Below are positions 32,569-41,087 of a DNA stretch of 64,000 nucleotides, piece by piece. The notes under the pieces were generated by a model. It saw only the letters and a list, made by a program, of their open reading frames with translations. It did no database searches and was not told the DNA's origin. How positions within the stretch are numbered: the stretch's first letter is position 1; each line of letters opens with the position of its first letter. Origin of the DNA: Plut-88900 sp965116945 (lineage in GTDB: Bacteria > Chloroflexota > Dehalococcoidia > Plut-88900); NCBI GenBank assembly GCA_965116945.1, contig OZ220734.1:496001-560000 (forward strand), read 5' to 3'. The position numbers and the translations under genes are program-made.

Positions 32569-33564
32569 CTAGGAGGCTCCTTCTTTGTCGTCCCTGGAGC
32601 CTTTTTCGTAAAGACCCATAATCTTACGGCCACGGTTGACCAGGGCCTCGCCGAGGAGAAGGCTGCTGACCTGTTCACCGATACCGGGTACGGGTGGAGG
32701 ACGCCAGCCTGGGGAAGAGTCACGGCCTGCGAGCCAGTCTTCCCGAGAGTCCCGGGCGGCGGAGAGTCCTGTCCGGAGATCTTCTTCCCCGGCGGCAAGA
32801 AGGGCCTTGTAACCCAAGAGCTCTTGGATGAAGCGGTCAATCCAGTGTTCAATGGCCTCCCGGTTGGTGCTACAGATTCCAGTGGACATGGAAGGTACGG
32901 TGGAGGCGAGTCGGGTGGCTCCGGAGAAGCCAGAGGAGGCGACACGCCGAATCTCGCGCCAGGACTCGGAGGAAGAGACCAGGGTCATCAGGGCGGATGA
33001 AAGTAAAAGGGGGAGGTGGCTAGTAGCAGCGACCATGGCGTCGTGCTCACGGGGTTCGGGGAAGTAGGGCACCGCGCCGACGTTGTCCACGATTTCCATC
33101 ACGGCATCCACCGCAGACCGGGAAGCTGTGGAGGAAGGGCACACGCAATATGTAGCGCCTTTGAAGAGCGCTGCATCAGCGTTTTCGACACCCGGGACTT
33201 CCTTGCCAGCCATAGGGTGGCCTCCCACGAAGTTTATGCCTGGGAGATGGGTCTCGGCCCAGTCCATGACGATGCCCTTAGTGCTGCCGGTGTCGGTTAC
33301 AGTGGCATCAGGTGCGAGGGCCGGGGCGATCTCTTTCATCACATCGGGGAAGGCAAGGAGTGGAGTTGCAAGGATGACGAGGTTTGAGGACTCGACGGAG
33401 GCAGCGAGGGTCTTGCCGTCAGTGTCGATGGCGCCCATTTTGAGAGCGCGGGAGACGGAGTTTCGGGAGGTGTCCCAGCCGACGATCTCAAGGGTCGGAT
33501 CCCGGAGGGCAAGGCCAAGGGATCCGCCGATGAGGCCGAGGCCGATTATGGTGATGCGCTTCAT
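32569..33564 (-). CDS. tyrA: Prephenate/arogenate dehydrogenase
   Basis: Tyrosine biosynthesis: oxidative decarboxylation of prephenate (or arogenate). The ATG at 33564 is chosen because the Rossmann motif starts at once (ITIIGLGLIGGSLGLAL); the open frame upstream to 33693 has no domain sequence and crosses the divergent promoter region. 331 residues. Conserved features are TDTGSTKG, PTNVGGHPMAGKE-like NFVGGHPMAGKE, and the helical C-terminal dimer domain with MVAATSHLPLL. The C-terminal ~50 residues are charged and poorly conserved. Confidence 0.92.
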   Translation of the reverse strand: MKRITIIGLGLIGGSLGLALRDPTLEIVGWDTSRNSVSRALKMGAIDTDGKTLAASVESSNLVILATPLLAFPDVMKEIAPALAPDATVTDTGSTKGIVMDWAETHLPGINFVGGHPMAGKEVPGVENADAALFKGATYCVCPSSTASRSAVDAVMEIVDNVGAVPYFPEPREHDAMVAATSHLPLLLSSALMTLVSSSESWREIRRVASSGFSGATRLASTVPSMSTGICSTNREAIEHWIDRFIQELLGYKALLAAGEEDLRTGLSAARDSREDWLAGRDSSPGWRPPPVPGIGEQVSSLLLGEALVNRGRKIMGLYEKGSRDDKEGAS

Positions 33565-33622
33565 TGTGCCTGTACTAAAGAGTGGAGATATGTTAACGCA
33601 TTTGCCATCTGGGGGAGGGCGT

Positions 33623-33650
33623 TTGACACTGCTTCCGGTGCGCCTATACC
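33623..33650 (+). promoter_or_regulatory. Sigma-70-type promoter for the 33700 gene
   Basis: A perfect -35 TTGACA (33623-33628) and TATACC (33645-33650) are separated by 16 bases, about 50 bases before the ATG at 33700. It lies in the divergent gap between tyrA and the hypothetical gene. Confidence 0.6.
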
Positions 33651-33699
33651 ATACCGACCCGTTCGAGCTATTGAAAATTCCTTCGGAAGGCAATCCTTA

Positions 33700-34464
33700 A
33701 TGAGCAAACTACTGGACAAACTTGAAAAGGCGGGTCAGCCCGCACCCAGGCGGATGGGGTTCGTGGCCTCTTCCACCCATACACCAGCGCCACCCTTGCT
33801 GCTTATCGTGCGGTTGGAGACCGGCGGAGAGGCCTTGGGCGGAGTTACGGAGTCGGCGGACTGCGTGATATTGCAGGCAGAAGGTGCTGACCGAGCAGTC
33901 GCTCCCGAAGGGCTTCCGGAGGAGGGGTTGTGGGGGGCACAGGTCTCTGGGATAAGAGTGGAAGACCTAGCTGCGCTCGGGGAGAAGGGGAGCGACTTCG
34001 TTGCGCTGGACCCGGAAAGTTCGCCCGGGGCCCTGCTCAACGAGGAGAACGTGACCAAGGTGCTGACAGTGTCGCCCTCGATAGAGGAGGCGTACCTGCG
34101 CATCCTGGAGGACGTGCCCATTGACTGCGTGCTGATAGAGCACGGGGTTGAGGAAGAACTGATGATATCCGACCTGATGACTCTCAGGTCCATCATGACT
34201 GCGGTGAGCAAACCGTCCCTAGTGAAGGTGAGATCGGGATTAACGGAGGGAGACCTTTCGGCGCTGCGACACGTGGGGGCAATGGGGATAGTCGTAGACG
34301 TAACGACGGAGGCCGATGCGGCAGAGCTTTCAAGGTTGAGAGAGGCGATTGACGCGCTTCCACCGAGGGAAGAGGAAGAGCGCAGGCAGGTGGAGAGTCT
34401 CGGGGCGCACCTAGGGCATTCGCCGGCCCCGCAGGTGCATGATGACGACGACATGGACGAGTAG
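33700..34464 (+). CDS. Hypothetical protein, possible TIM-barrel remnant
   Basis: A 254-residue soluble protein I do not recognise. It alternates strands and helices: LLLIVRLE, CVILQAEG, KVLTVSPSIEEAY, DCVLIEHG, SLVKVRSGLTEGD, MGIVVDVTTEADA. The spacing resembles the second half of a (beta/alpha)8 barrel such as phosphate-binding or IMPDH-like enzymes. The usual phosphate-binding Gly-rich loop is not evident. The last 40 residues are charged and end in a His/Asp-rich tail (HDDDDMDE). It has its own promoter and converges with the MFS gene. Confidence 0.7.
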   Translation: MSKLLDKLEKAGQPAPRRMGFVASSTHTPAPPLLLIVRLETGGEALGGVTESADCVILQAEGADRAVAPEGLPEEGLWGAQVSGIRVEDLAALGEKGSDFVALDPESSPGALLNEENVTKVLTVSPSIEEAYLRILEDVPIDCVLIEHGVEEELMISDLMTLRSIMTAVSKPSLVKVRSGLTEGDLSALRHVGAMGIVVDVTTEADAAELSRLREAIDALPPREEEERRQVESLGAHLGHSPAPQVHDDDDMDE

Positions 34465-34468
34465 CGGG

Positions 34469-35752
34469 TTACCTGAGAGAGCGGATCTGGGGTCTCAACA
34501 AGACCACTAGCAACGTAACCAGGACCAAAGCCGCACCTCCGATGGTAAGGGCGTTGGGCGGGCCTATGGCGTCAGCGGCGGCGGTCATGGGAAAAACACC
34601 CAAGGGCATAATGCCAAAGCTCATCATGTAGATGCTGGTGACTCTGCCGCGCATCTCGGGGGTGGAGGTGGTGAGGAGAAGGGTGTGGTTGAGAGCGTTG
34701 TACCCCATACTTCCCACCCCGACGAGGAATAGGGCGGGCAGGGAGAGGTAGAAAGACCCGGACTGGGCAAAGAGTATGAGGGCAAACCCGAACACCACCA
34801 GTAGCGCTATCATTTTCAGTCCCTTGTTCCGGGCGCCGGAGAGGGAGGCGAGGACAAGGGTGCCGGACACGGCACCTACGCCAACGGCACCCATGAGAAA
34901 ACCCAGGCCGTCCGATTCGACGCCGAGGACGCTTTTGGCGAACACCGGAAGAAGGGCCTGGTAGGGGTGGGCGAAGAGGAGGGGAACGAGGGCCAGAAGG
35001 AGAAGGCTGGATATACGGGCATCGTTCACAGCATAACGTAGGCCAGCCTTTAAATCCTGGAGCATTGAGGTGGGGTGGGGTGGGGTTTGGGGTCTGGTGG
35101 GTCGTACCAAAAGCATGGTAAAGGCGGCGAAGGCGTAGCAACCCACTATCATGAAGTAGACACCACCAAGGCCAATGATCGCTACCAGTATGCCGGCGAC
35201 GCCCGGTGCGATGATTCTGTTCAGGTTCATTCCGGCGGAGTTGAGGGCGACGGCGTTAGAGAGTTTGTCTTTGCTCACAAGCTCTGGGATCAGGCTCTGG
35301 CGGCCGGGCATATTGAAGGCGAACACGGTACCGGTCAGGACAGCGGCCACGATCATGTGCCAAATCTGAACGCGGTCCGTAATGATCAGGACGGCGACCA
35401 GCAGGGCGATCAGACCGTTGCAGGATTGGGTGACTATCAGGAGGTTTCGCTTGGGAAACCTGTCGCTTATTACGCCGCCGAAGAGGGAAAGGACGAGGAG
35501 AGGGACCCCGTTGCTGGAGGTTACGATTCCCAGGTCAAGGGCCGATCCGTCCAGTTTGTCGACAACCAGCCAACCCCTGGCCAGCATCTGCATCTGCATG
35601 CCGGCAAAGGAGCCGAGCATTCCAAGCCACAGCCAACGATAGCTGGGTTGCTTTAGGGAGTCAAAGGTGTGGACCCGGGAGAGAAGACCCTTGCTGCCAC
35701 CATCGGCGAGGCGTTGGGCCTCGGGGGTGGTTAGGTGGGTCTGTCTACTCAA
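34469..35752 (-). CDS. Major facilitator superfamily transporter
   Basis: An inner-membrane transporter of 427 residues with 12 predicted helices. The inter-helix 2/3 loop shows the MFS motif in the form GGVISDRFPKRNLLI, and the second half shows GVGAVSGTLVLASLSGARNKG. The pattern matches the EntS/DHA3 branch, often drug or siderophore exporters. The start is TTG at 35752. The substrate is not predictable. It follows the ThDP enzyme gene by 40 bases on the same strand and may be cotranscribed. Confidence 0.88.
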   Translation of the reverse strand: MSRQTHLTTPEAQRLADGGSKGLLSRVHTFDSLKQPSYRWLWLGMLGSFAGMQMQMLARGWLVVDKLDGSALDLGIVTSSNGVPLLVLSLFGGVISDRFPKRNLLIVTQSCNGLIALLVAVLIITDRVQIWHMIVAAVLTGTVFAFNMPGRQSLIPELVSKDKLSNAVALNSAGMNLNRIIAPGVAGILVAIIGLGGVYFMIVGCYAFAAFTMLLVRPTRPQTPPHPTSMLQDLKAGLRYAVNDARISSLLLLALVPLLFAHPYQALLPVFAKSVLGVESDGLGFLMGAVGVGAVSGTLVLASLSGARNKGLKMIALLVVFGFALILFAQSGSFYLSLPALFLVGVGSMGYNALNHTLLLTTSTPEMRGRVTSIYMMSFGIMPLGVFPMTAAADAIGPPNALTIGGAALVLVTLLVVLLRPQIRSLR

Positions 35753-35791
35753 ACGGTGTCGTCTTTTTCAGGGCGTCGGGAGAGTGTGAGA

Positions 35792-37432
35792 TTACTCCAT
35801 GCGGGAGCCGCCCCAGTTGGAGACGGCGCGGGCGTAGGGGTCGGCGATGACGTTGATAACTGCTGCCTTGCCGCTGGCGTAGGCCCGTTCAAGGGCAGGC
35901 TTGATCTCGGCGGGGTCTTCTACCTGCTCACCGTAGCCTCCGAGGGACTCGGCCATTTCGTGGAAGGCGGTAAAGCCAAGCTCCCGGCCCGGCTTGCGGG
36001 TGTCGAGGGAGCGGGCGGTCCAGCCGGCGTTGTTGCTCACGACAGTGACCACGGGCAGATTGTGCCGGACTGCTGTATCGACTTCCATGGCGTTCATGCC
36101 CATGGAGCCGTCTCCGTGGAGGACGAGGACCTGCTTGTCGGGCTTGGCAATCTGGGCGCCGATACCGTAGGGAAGGCCAACGCCCATGGTGCCTGTAACC
36201 CCAGCATTGAGTCTGTGGCCCGATTCGTACGTTGGGATGGACTGTCGGGCGTAGTGAAGGATCTCGTTGCCGTCCACGCAGAGGATGGCGTCTCGGTCCA
36301 GGAATTCCCTGATTTCTTTGCAGATGCGCAGGGGGTGTATGGGACGAGAATCGGAGTTGAGCAGGGAGGCAATCTTCTCCGCTCGCTGGTCGTTGATCTC
36401 ACCGAGGCGGACGATCCACGGGGATTCGAGGGCGCCGGCGAAGCTGGCTTCCTGGGCCTCGGCTTCAGCGACCATCTGGGCAAGGGCCAGTTTGGCGTCG
36501 GCGACGATGCCGAGAGCCACGTCCCTGTTGTGGCCAATCTCACTGGATTCGATATCGATCTGGATGATTTTGGCGTCGGGGCCGAGGCGCTGTCCGTAGT
36601 TCATCATCCAGTTGAGTCGGGTGCCGACTACCAGGACGACGTCGGCCTCCCGCATGGCGGTGCTACGGGCGCCGGGGAAGGAGACGACATGGTCCTCGGG
36701 CACTACGCCACGGGACATGGGCGCGGTGTAGAAGGGGATATTGGTGATATCTACGAGGCGCTGAAGCTCAGGGCTGGCGCCGGAGAAGACGACGCCTCCA
36801 CCAGCCATGATCATGGGACGTTCCGCCTTGGCGAGGAGGTCTACGGCTTCGGCTACGGCTGAGGGGTCAGCGGCGGGCTTGCTGCGCTTTTCGTAGCGGG
36901 AGGGGGCTACGGCGTCGGACTCTTCGATCTCTTCGTAGAGAACGTCGGCGCCGCAGTCTATGTAGACGGGGCCAGGGCGGCCGGACAAGGCCTGGCGGAA
37001 GGCCATACTGACGACCTCCGGATACCGGGAGGCCATAGTGGGCTGGTGCAAGAATTTACACAAGGGCCGCATGATGTTCATCTGGTCGACTTCCTGGAAA
37101 GCCTCCCGGCCGATATCGTGGACGGGGCCAGCGCCGCCGAGGATGACCATGGGAGAGTTGTCGATGGAGGCGGTGTAGACGCCGGTGAGAAGGTTCAGGG
37201 TGCCGGGGCCGGAGGCTGCGGTGCAGACACCCGGTTTGCCAGAGACTCGGGCGTAGGCGTGGGCCGCAAAGGCTGCACCCTGCTCGTGGCGGAAGTCGAC
37301 GGTGTTGATGCCGAGGTCTTCGCTGGACATTACGATGTCGAAGTTGGGACCGCCCATGAGGTAGAAGAGGGTGTCGACACCCTCCTCTTTGAGCGTCCTG
37401 GCGATCAGGTAGCTTCCGGTAACAGTGGCCAT
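35792..37432 (-). CDS. ThDP-dependent enzyme, acetolactate synthase / 2-hydroxyacyl-CoA lyase-like
   Basis: A 546-residue thiamine diphosphate enzyme from the ATG at 37432, which has GGGAGA upstream; the ATG-less extension to 37471 is unlikely. Catalytic Glu50 lies in FRHEQGAAFAAH. The FAD/nucleotide-type middle domain runs about 190-330 and the ThDP/Mg motif is HGDGSMGMNAMEVDT ... VVSNNAGW. No acetolactate-synthase small subunit is near and the family hallmarks are mixed, so it may be a lyase or decarboxylase such as oxalyl-CoA decarboxylase or 2-hydroxyacyl-CoA lyase. A set of phased repeats lies 100-150 bases upstream. Confidence 0.85.
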   Translation of the reverse strand: MATVTGSYLIARTLKEEGVDTLFYLMGGPNFDIVMSSEDLGINTVDFRHEQGAAFAAHAYARVSGKPGVCTAASGPGTLNLLTGVYTASIDNSPMVILGGAGPVHDIGREAFQEVDQMNIMRPLCKFLHQPTMASRYPEVVSMAFRQALSGRPGPVYIDCGADVLYEEIEESDAVAPSRYEKRSKPAADPSAVAEAVDLLAKAERPMIMAGGGVVFSGASPELQRLVDITNIPFYTAPMSRGVVPEDHVVSFPGARSTAMREADVVLVVGTRLNWMMNYGQRLGPDAKIIQIDIESSEIGHNRDVALGIVADAKLALAQMVAEAEAQEASFAGALESPWIVRLGEINDQRAEKIASLLNSDSRPIHPLRICKEIREFLDRDAILCVDGNEILHYARQSIPTYESGHRLNAGVTGTMGVGLPYGIGAQIAKPDKQVLVLHGDGSMGMNAMEVDTAVRHNLPVVTVVSNNAGWTARSLDTRKPGRELGFTAFHEMAESLGGYGEQVEDPAEIKPALERAYASGKAAVINVIADPYARAVSNWGGSRME

Positions 37433-37532
37433 GTTTATCTCCCGTGTGCAATCAGGTTCGGTAGGGCTCACCCTATACCTGTGCAGGCTGGGTCGTCAAG
37501 GTTGGGGTGGGGGCTCGAGATGTTGCCGGCGT

Positions 37533-37585
37533 TTGATTGAACGTTGATTGAACATTGATTGAACTCGTAGCTGTTTTGATTGAAC
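37533..37585. repeat. Phased direct repeats TTGATTGAAC (period 11)
   Basis: Exact copies of TTGATTGAAC begin at 37533, 37544, 37555 and 37576, so three are spaced by 11 bases and the fourth by 21. Partial copies (TTTGATTG) follow at about 37647 and 37674. One copy per helical turn places all sites on one face of the DNA. They lie about 100 bases upstream of the ThDP enzyme start, reading toward it on the minus strand. Confidence 0.75.
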
Positions 37586-37722
37586 GACGCCTGAAGGGAA
37601 AAACTGGGAGAGCGGGGGTATTTTGGGGAGGGGCGGGGCGGGTGTTTGATTGTTTTGCGTTTTCAGGCACGGCTTTGATTGTTTAAGGAACGGGGAGGGG
37701 AACCCTCTCCCCGTATTCCAAA

Positions 37723-37913
37723 CCGGGGAGGGGATACCCCTTGCCCCCCAGAAGAACCCTCACCCCCTTGATCCCCCTCTCCCTTAGGGCCATTAAGGGA
37801 GAGGGGGGAAAAAAACAGAGGCATGCACCTGCGCCAGGGCGCAGGTGCATGCCTCTAGTTTGGTACTGATGGAAGGGGAAGGATAGATTCCCGATCGGGG
37901 TCGGGAATGACGG
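37723..37913. repeat. Structured intergenic element, copy 1 (variable perfect hairpin)
   Basis: Part of the 1.6-kb gap 37433-39026, which holds no credible gene. Conserved blocks are CCGGGGAGGGG, ACCCTCACCCCCTT, a 14-bp inverted repeat (37773-37786 / 37794-37807), then a perfect 19-bp hairpin with a 2-nt loop (37817-37835 / 37838-37856), CTAGTT, and a terminal ATTCCCGA/TCGGGAAT palindrome ending in GACGG. The same order recurs at 38654-38847. Only AGAG...CTCT at the hairpin ends is shared; the remaining stem differs but pairs perfectly in both copies. Confidence 0.85.
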
Positions 37914-38570
37914 GTAGGAAGGGGGGGATTGTTCGGTTGTGGGGTTTGGGTTTGCATTTTGTTCTGTCTGTTGGGTTTTGGGTCGGCGATGGAGGGTCCG
38001 GGACTCGGGCGCAGGGGGCGGGAGGCCCGACTGCGCAACCCCACAGGTTTTTCAAGTTGGTTCCGGGCCGACCGAGAACGTCTCGGCGTGGGGCGCATGC
38101 CCGTCTACCAGTGGCGCTCCACCGTTCTATGAGCAGGGAACGCGAACCCGCTTCCGCCGTCTATGGTAACGGCGGTGGAGTCACATGGCGCTCCGCTCCT
38201 GTATAAGGAGGGAACGCCGAACCCGCTTCCGTCGTCGAGATAGACGACGGTGGAGTCCCGCAAGGGCCTTAAGGCCCTGGGCCTGACAAAGTGGGGCCGT
38301 CCTTGTTTGCCGGCAAGGTCAATGCCGGGTTCGCAAGTACCTCCGTTAGGGGGCGTGTTGGGCAGGGTCTCTATGACAGGGGGCCTGCCCGTATTGAGGC
38401 GATGGACCATCCATCGCCTGGGGGTCAGGGAAGGGGCACGGGACCCGGTGGGTCGGGTGGGCTTCCCTGGGGTTTTGGGTTCCTCCTTTAGGTTGGTGTC
38501 GGGTCTAGACTGAGGACAGCATAGAACGGCTGTTTTTGTTGGGTCAAGGGGCAAATGTCCCACTTTTGGG
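37914..38570. repeat. Long dispersed repeat, copy A
   Basis: A noncoding stretch homologous to 61113-61707. Shared landmarks in order are TCGGTTGTGGGGT, TGTCTGTTGGG, CAGGGGGCGGGAGGC, CCATCGCCTGG, GTCAGGGAAGGGGCACGGGA, GGTTCCTCCTT, GGTTGGTGT, GGGTCTAGACTGAGGA and a final GTCAAGGGG. Open frames on both strands are present only because of high GC. Copy A also contains a tandem pair of hairpin units (38113-38257). Confidence 0.75.
38113..38257 (+). repeat. Tandem pair of 70-nt structured units
   Basis: Unit 1 (38113-38182) and unit 2 (38187-38257) share GGCGCTCC at the start, GGGAACGC, GAACCCGCTTCC and GGTGGAGTC at the end. Each has an outer stem (GCGCTCC with GGGAACGC, using one G-T pair) and an inner stem just before the end. 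The inner stem is CCGCCGT / ACGGCGG in unit 1 and CCGTCGTC / GACGACGG in unit 2: different bases, the same pairing. Confidence 0.7.
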
Positions 38571-38653
38571 GGGATCACAAGCGTGGGCGATTAACCGTTG
38601 TGGCCCTCTCCCCGCTCGACCCTTCGACGTTGCTCAGGGTGAACGGCCCCACA

Positions 38654-38847
38654 CCGGGGAGGGATGCCACCCCAGCCCCCACGGGAACCCTCACCCCCTT
38701 AATCCCCCTCTCCCTCAGGGCCATTGAGGGAGAGGGGGAGAGAAGAACAGAGGGAGACCCCATGTGCTGAAGCACATGGGGTCTCCCTCTAGTTCAATAC
38801 TTGAGGGGAGGAAGGGATGGATTCCGGGTTGGGGGTGGGAATGACGG
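38654..38847. repeat. Structured intergenic element, copy 2 (variable perfect hairpin)
   Basis: Second copy of the element at 37723-37913: CCGGGGAGGG, ACCCTCACCCCCTTAATCCC, a 14-bp inverted repeat (38704-38717 / 38725-38738), a perfect 20-bp hairpin with a 2-nt loop (38749-38768 / 38771-38790), CTAGTT and a GGGAATGACGG end. The 14-bp stem has TTA/TAA in copy 1 and TCA/TGA here, another paired change. Confidence 0.85.
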
Positions 38848-38904
38848 AAAGAGAGTCGGGGATGGTGGGTGGGGAGGGGAGCACCCCACCCATTCCGCTC
38901 TTGA

Positions 38905-39005
38905 GACCCCCTTCGACGGGACTCAGGACATGCTTCGGCCCCGCTCAGGGTGAGCGGAACCCCGCCCCCTGGGGATGGATTCCCGATCGGGGTCGGGAAT
39001 GACGG
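38905..39005. repeat. REP-like palindromes at the 3' side of rho
   Basis: Two common intergenic motifs: a TTCGACGGGACTCAGGACATG / GCTCAGGGTGAGCGG unit (38908-38958; related sequences at 38621-38650 and 61127-61152) and a palindrome ATTCCCGA-TCGGGG-TCGGGAAT at 38979-39000 (identical arms at 37887-37908). Motifs of this kind are scattered in many bacterial genomes. Confidence 0.7.
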
Positions 39006-39026
39006 AGGGGTGGGGAGGGGAGGGGG

Positions 39027-40343
39027 TTAGCCGGTTTTGAGGTTGGTCAGGAATTCGGAGTTTGAGGCGGTCTTGGCCATTCTCTGGAGGACCTTCTCGG
39101 TGGCGTCTGCGGAGGAGTTGGGGTCGTTGGAGATCATGGAGACCATGCGACGGAGGAGCCAGACCTGTTTGAGGGTCTGCTCGTCGAGGAGTTTCTCTTC
39201 ACGTCGGGTGCCGGACTTCTGGATGTCGATGGCAGGGAAGATGCGACGCTCGGAGAGCTTGCGGTCGAGGTGGACCTCCATGTTGCCGGTGCCTTTGAAC
39301 TCTTCGTAGATAACCTCGTCCATGCGGGAGCCGGTGTCGACAAGACAGGTACCGATGATGGTGAGGGAGCCGCCTTCTTCGCAGTTGCGGGCTGCGCCGA
39401 AGAACTGCTTGGGAGGGTAAAGGGCCACGGGGTCTATGCCTCCGGAGAGGGTCCGGCCACTGGTGGGTATGGCAAGGTTGTAGGCCCTAGTGAGTCGCGT
39501 GATGGAGTCGAGGAGGATAACCACGTCCTCGCCAACCTCAACGAGGCGCTTGGCTCGGGCGAGGGCGACTTCTGCGACCTTGGTGTGGTCCTCGACGGGC
39601 TCGTCGAAGGTAGAGGAGATAACCTCTCCGTTAACCGAGCGCTTCATATCGGTGACTTCCTCGGGGCGTTCTCCGATGAGGACCACCATTAGGCGGATAT
39701 TGTCATAGTTGCTGGTGATGCCGTTGGCAATGTGCTTTAGGAGGATAGTCTTGCCAGCCTTGGGGGGCGAGACGATGAGGCCACGCTGTCCCCGGCCGAT
39801 GGGGGCCATCAGGGTGAGGAGTCGGCCGGAAAGGCCGTTGCCCTGCGCCTCAAGGTTGATTAGCTCCTCAGGGAAGATGGGGGTAAGGTCGTCGAAGGAA
39901 GGGCGTATTTTGGCGATATTGGGTTCGGCACCGTTGATAGACTCAACGCGAAGGAGGCCGTAGAATTTTTCGCTGTCCTTTGGGGGTCTGATCTGGCCGG
40001 TGACGTGGTCGCCTGTACGTAGACCAAAGCGCCGGATCTGGGACTGGGAGACGTAGACGTCGTTGACGCCGGCCTTGAGGCCATCATGACGTAGGAAGCC
40101 GTATCCCTCGTCGGCGAGGGAGAGGATGCCGCCGGAGATGATGACGTACTGGTCATCGAGGCGGGAGGGGAGGAGGCGGAAAACGAGCTCACCCTTCTTA
40201 AGGGAGGGGTAATTGTTAATGTTGGCTTCCCGGGCGAGTTCGAGGAGGCGTTCGCGGGGAAGGGCCTCCAGATCCGCGATATCAATGCGCGTTGGTTCTG
40301 CGAGGATGGTGGGACTCACTGCTGGTGGGGATCTCCTTTTCAT
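39027..40343 (-). CDS. rho: Transcription termination factor Rho
   Basis: The hexameric RNA helicase that ends transcription at C-rich, poorly structured RNA. 438 residues with an N-terminal Rho-N helical domain (20-60), an RNA-binding OSB/cold-shock domain (YGFLRHDGLKAGVNDVYVSQ near 81-100), Walker A SPPKAGKT (192-199) and Walker B VVILLDSITRL. The Q-loop and R-loop regions are complete. The start is the ATG at 40343; a GTG eight codons later with AGGAG upstream is possible. The strong use of GC hairpins without T runs in this window fits reliance on Rho. Confidence 0.95.
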   Translation of the reverse strand: MKRRSPPAVSPTILAEPTRIDIADLEALPRERLLELAREANINNYPSLKKGELVFRLLPSRLDDQYVIISGGILSLADEGYGFLRHDGLKAGVNDVYVSQSQIRRFGLRTGDHVTGQIRPPKDSEKFYGLLRVESINGAEPNIAKIRPSFDDLTPIFPEELINLEAQGNGLSGRLLTLMAPIGRGQRGLIVSPPKAGKTILLKHIANGITSNYDNIRLMVVLIGERPEEVTDMKRSVNGEVISSTFDEPVEDHTKVAEVALARAKRLVEVGEDVVILLDSITRLTRAYNLAIPTSGRTLSGGIDPVALYPPKQFFGAARNCEEGGSLTIIGTCLVDTGSRMDEVIYEEFKGTGNMEVHLDRKLSERRIFPAIDIQKSGTRREEKLLDEQTLKQVWLLRRMVSMISNDPNSSADATEKVLQRMAKTASNSEFLTNLKTG

Positions 40344-40393
40344 AATCTGCTCGTAGGGTGGGGAGGGGTGTGGCGGGGGTTAAATCAGGGATC

Positions 40394-41044
40394 CTAGACC
40401 TGGACCAGTCCTCGCCAGTCTTCTATAAAACGCTTGAGGCCGACATCAGTTAGGGGGTGGAGGAACATTTGCTTAAAGACCTTGTAGGGAAGGGTGGCAA
40501 CGTGGGCCCCAGCCAGGGCGGCCTGGACCACGTGCTGGGGGTGTCTAAGGCTGGCTGCGAGAACCTTGGCATCCAGGTTCTGCACCTTGAAAACCTCGGC
40601 CATTTCGGAGACGAGGGTCATGCCATCGTTTCCTGCATCGTCCAGTCTGCCAACGAAGGGGCTAATATAGGTTGCGCCGGCCAGCGCCCCGAGGAGGGCC
40701 TGGTTGACGGAGAAGGTGAGGGTCTGGTTCACGGCGATGCCCTCGGAGGAGAGGACGGAGATGGCCTGAAGGCCTTCTTCGCCGATGGGTACCTTGACCA
40801 CGACGTTCGGGGCCCAGGTGGCAATTTCGCGACCTTCTTCGATCATCTCCCGGGCATTGAGGCTCAGGACCTCGGCGTTGACAGGTCCGTCTATCAATTC
40901 ACATATCTCGAGTATGGCAGCGCGCAGGTCCAGATGACCAGCTTTCGCGGCCAGGGAGGGGTTAGTTGTAACCCCGGATATGACGCCGTAGCGTGCGGCT
41001 TCCCGGATCTCTTCGATATCTGCGGTGTCGAGCCAGATTTGCAT
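40394..41044 (-). CDS. Transaldolase-like fructose-6-phosphate aldolase
   Basis: A class I aldolase of 216 residues in the short transaldolase/FSA branch. The N-terminus MQIWLDTAD then GVTTNPSL is diagnostic, the Schiff-base lysine is Lys84 in VVVKVP, and YISPFVGRLDDAGNDG is conserved. It joins or splits C3 units in the pentose phosphate pathway or acts as a fructose-6-phosphate aldolase; sequence alone does not separate these. It lies between rho and pyrG on the same strand. Confidence 0.9.
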   Translation of the reverse strand: MQIWLDTADIEEIREAARYGVISGVTTNPSLAAKAGHLDLRAAILEICELIDGPVNAEVLSLNAREMIEEGREIATWAPNVVVKVPIGEEGLQAISVLSSEGIAVNQTLTFSVNQALLGALAGATYISPFVGRLDDAGNDGMTLVSEMAEVFKVQNLDAKVLAASLRHPQHVVQAALAGAHVATLPYKVFKQMFLHPLTDVGLKRFIEDWRGLVQV

Positions 41045-41087
41045 AGCTAAATCCCCATAATTGTAAGTCGGCTGTAAAGACGGCTAA

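Noticed and set aside
35735..36862. 375-codon open frame on the plus strand, antisense to the ThDP enzyme gene
   Set aside because: Low-complexity Gly/Ala/Asp translation with no domain, opposite a gene with full catalytic motifs.
37533..37585. CRISPR array
   Set aside because: Repeat of only 10 bases with 1-11 base gaps, and no cas genes.
38105..38578. 157-codon minus-strand open frame with an apparent protein repeat (DSTVVYLDDGSGF / DSTAVTIDGGSGF)
   Set aside because: The protein repeat follows from the tandem DNA hairpin units. Stem changes are paired at base level, not constrained by codons, and there is no ribosome site.
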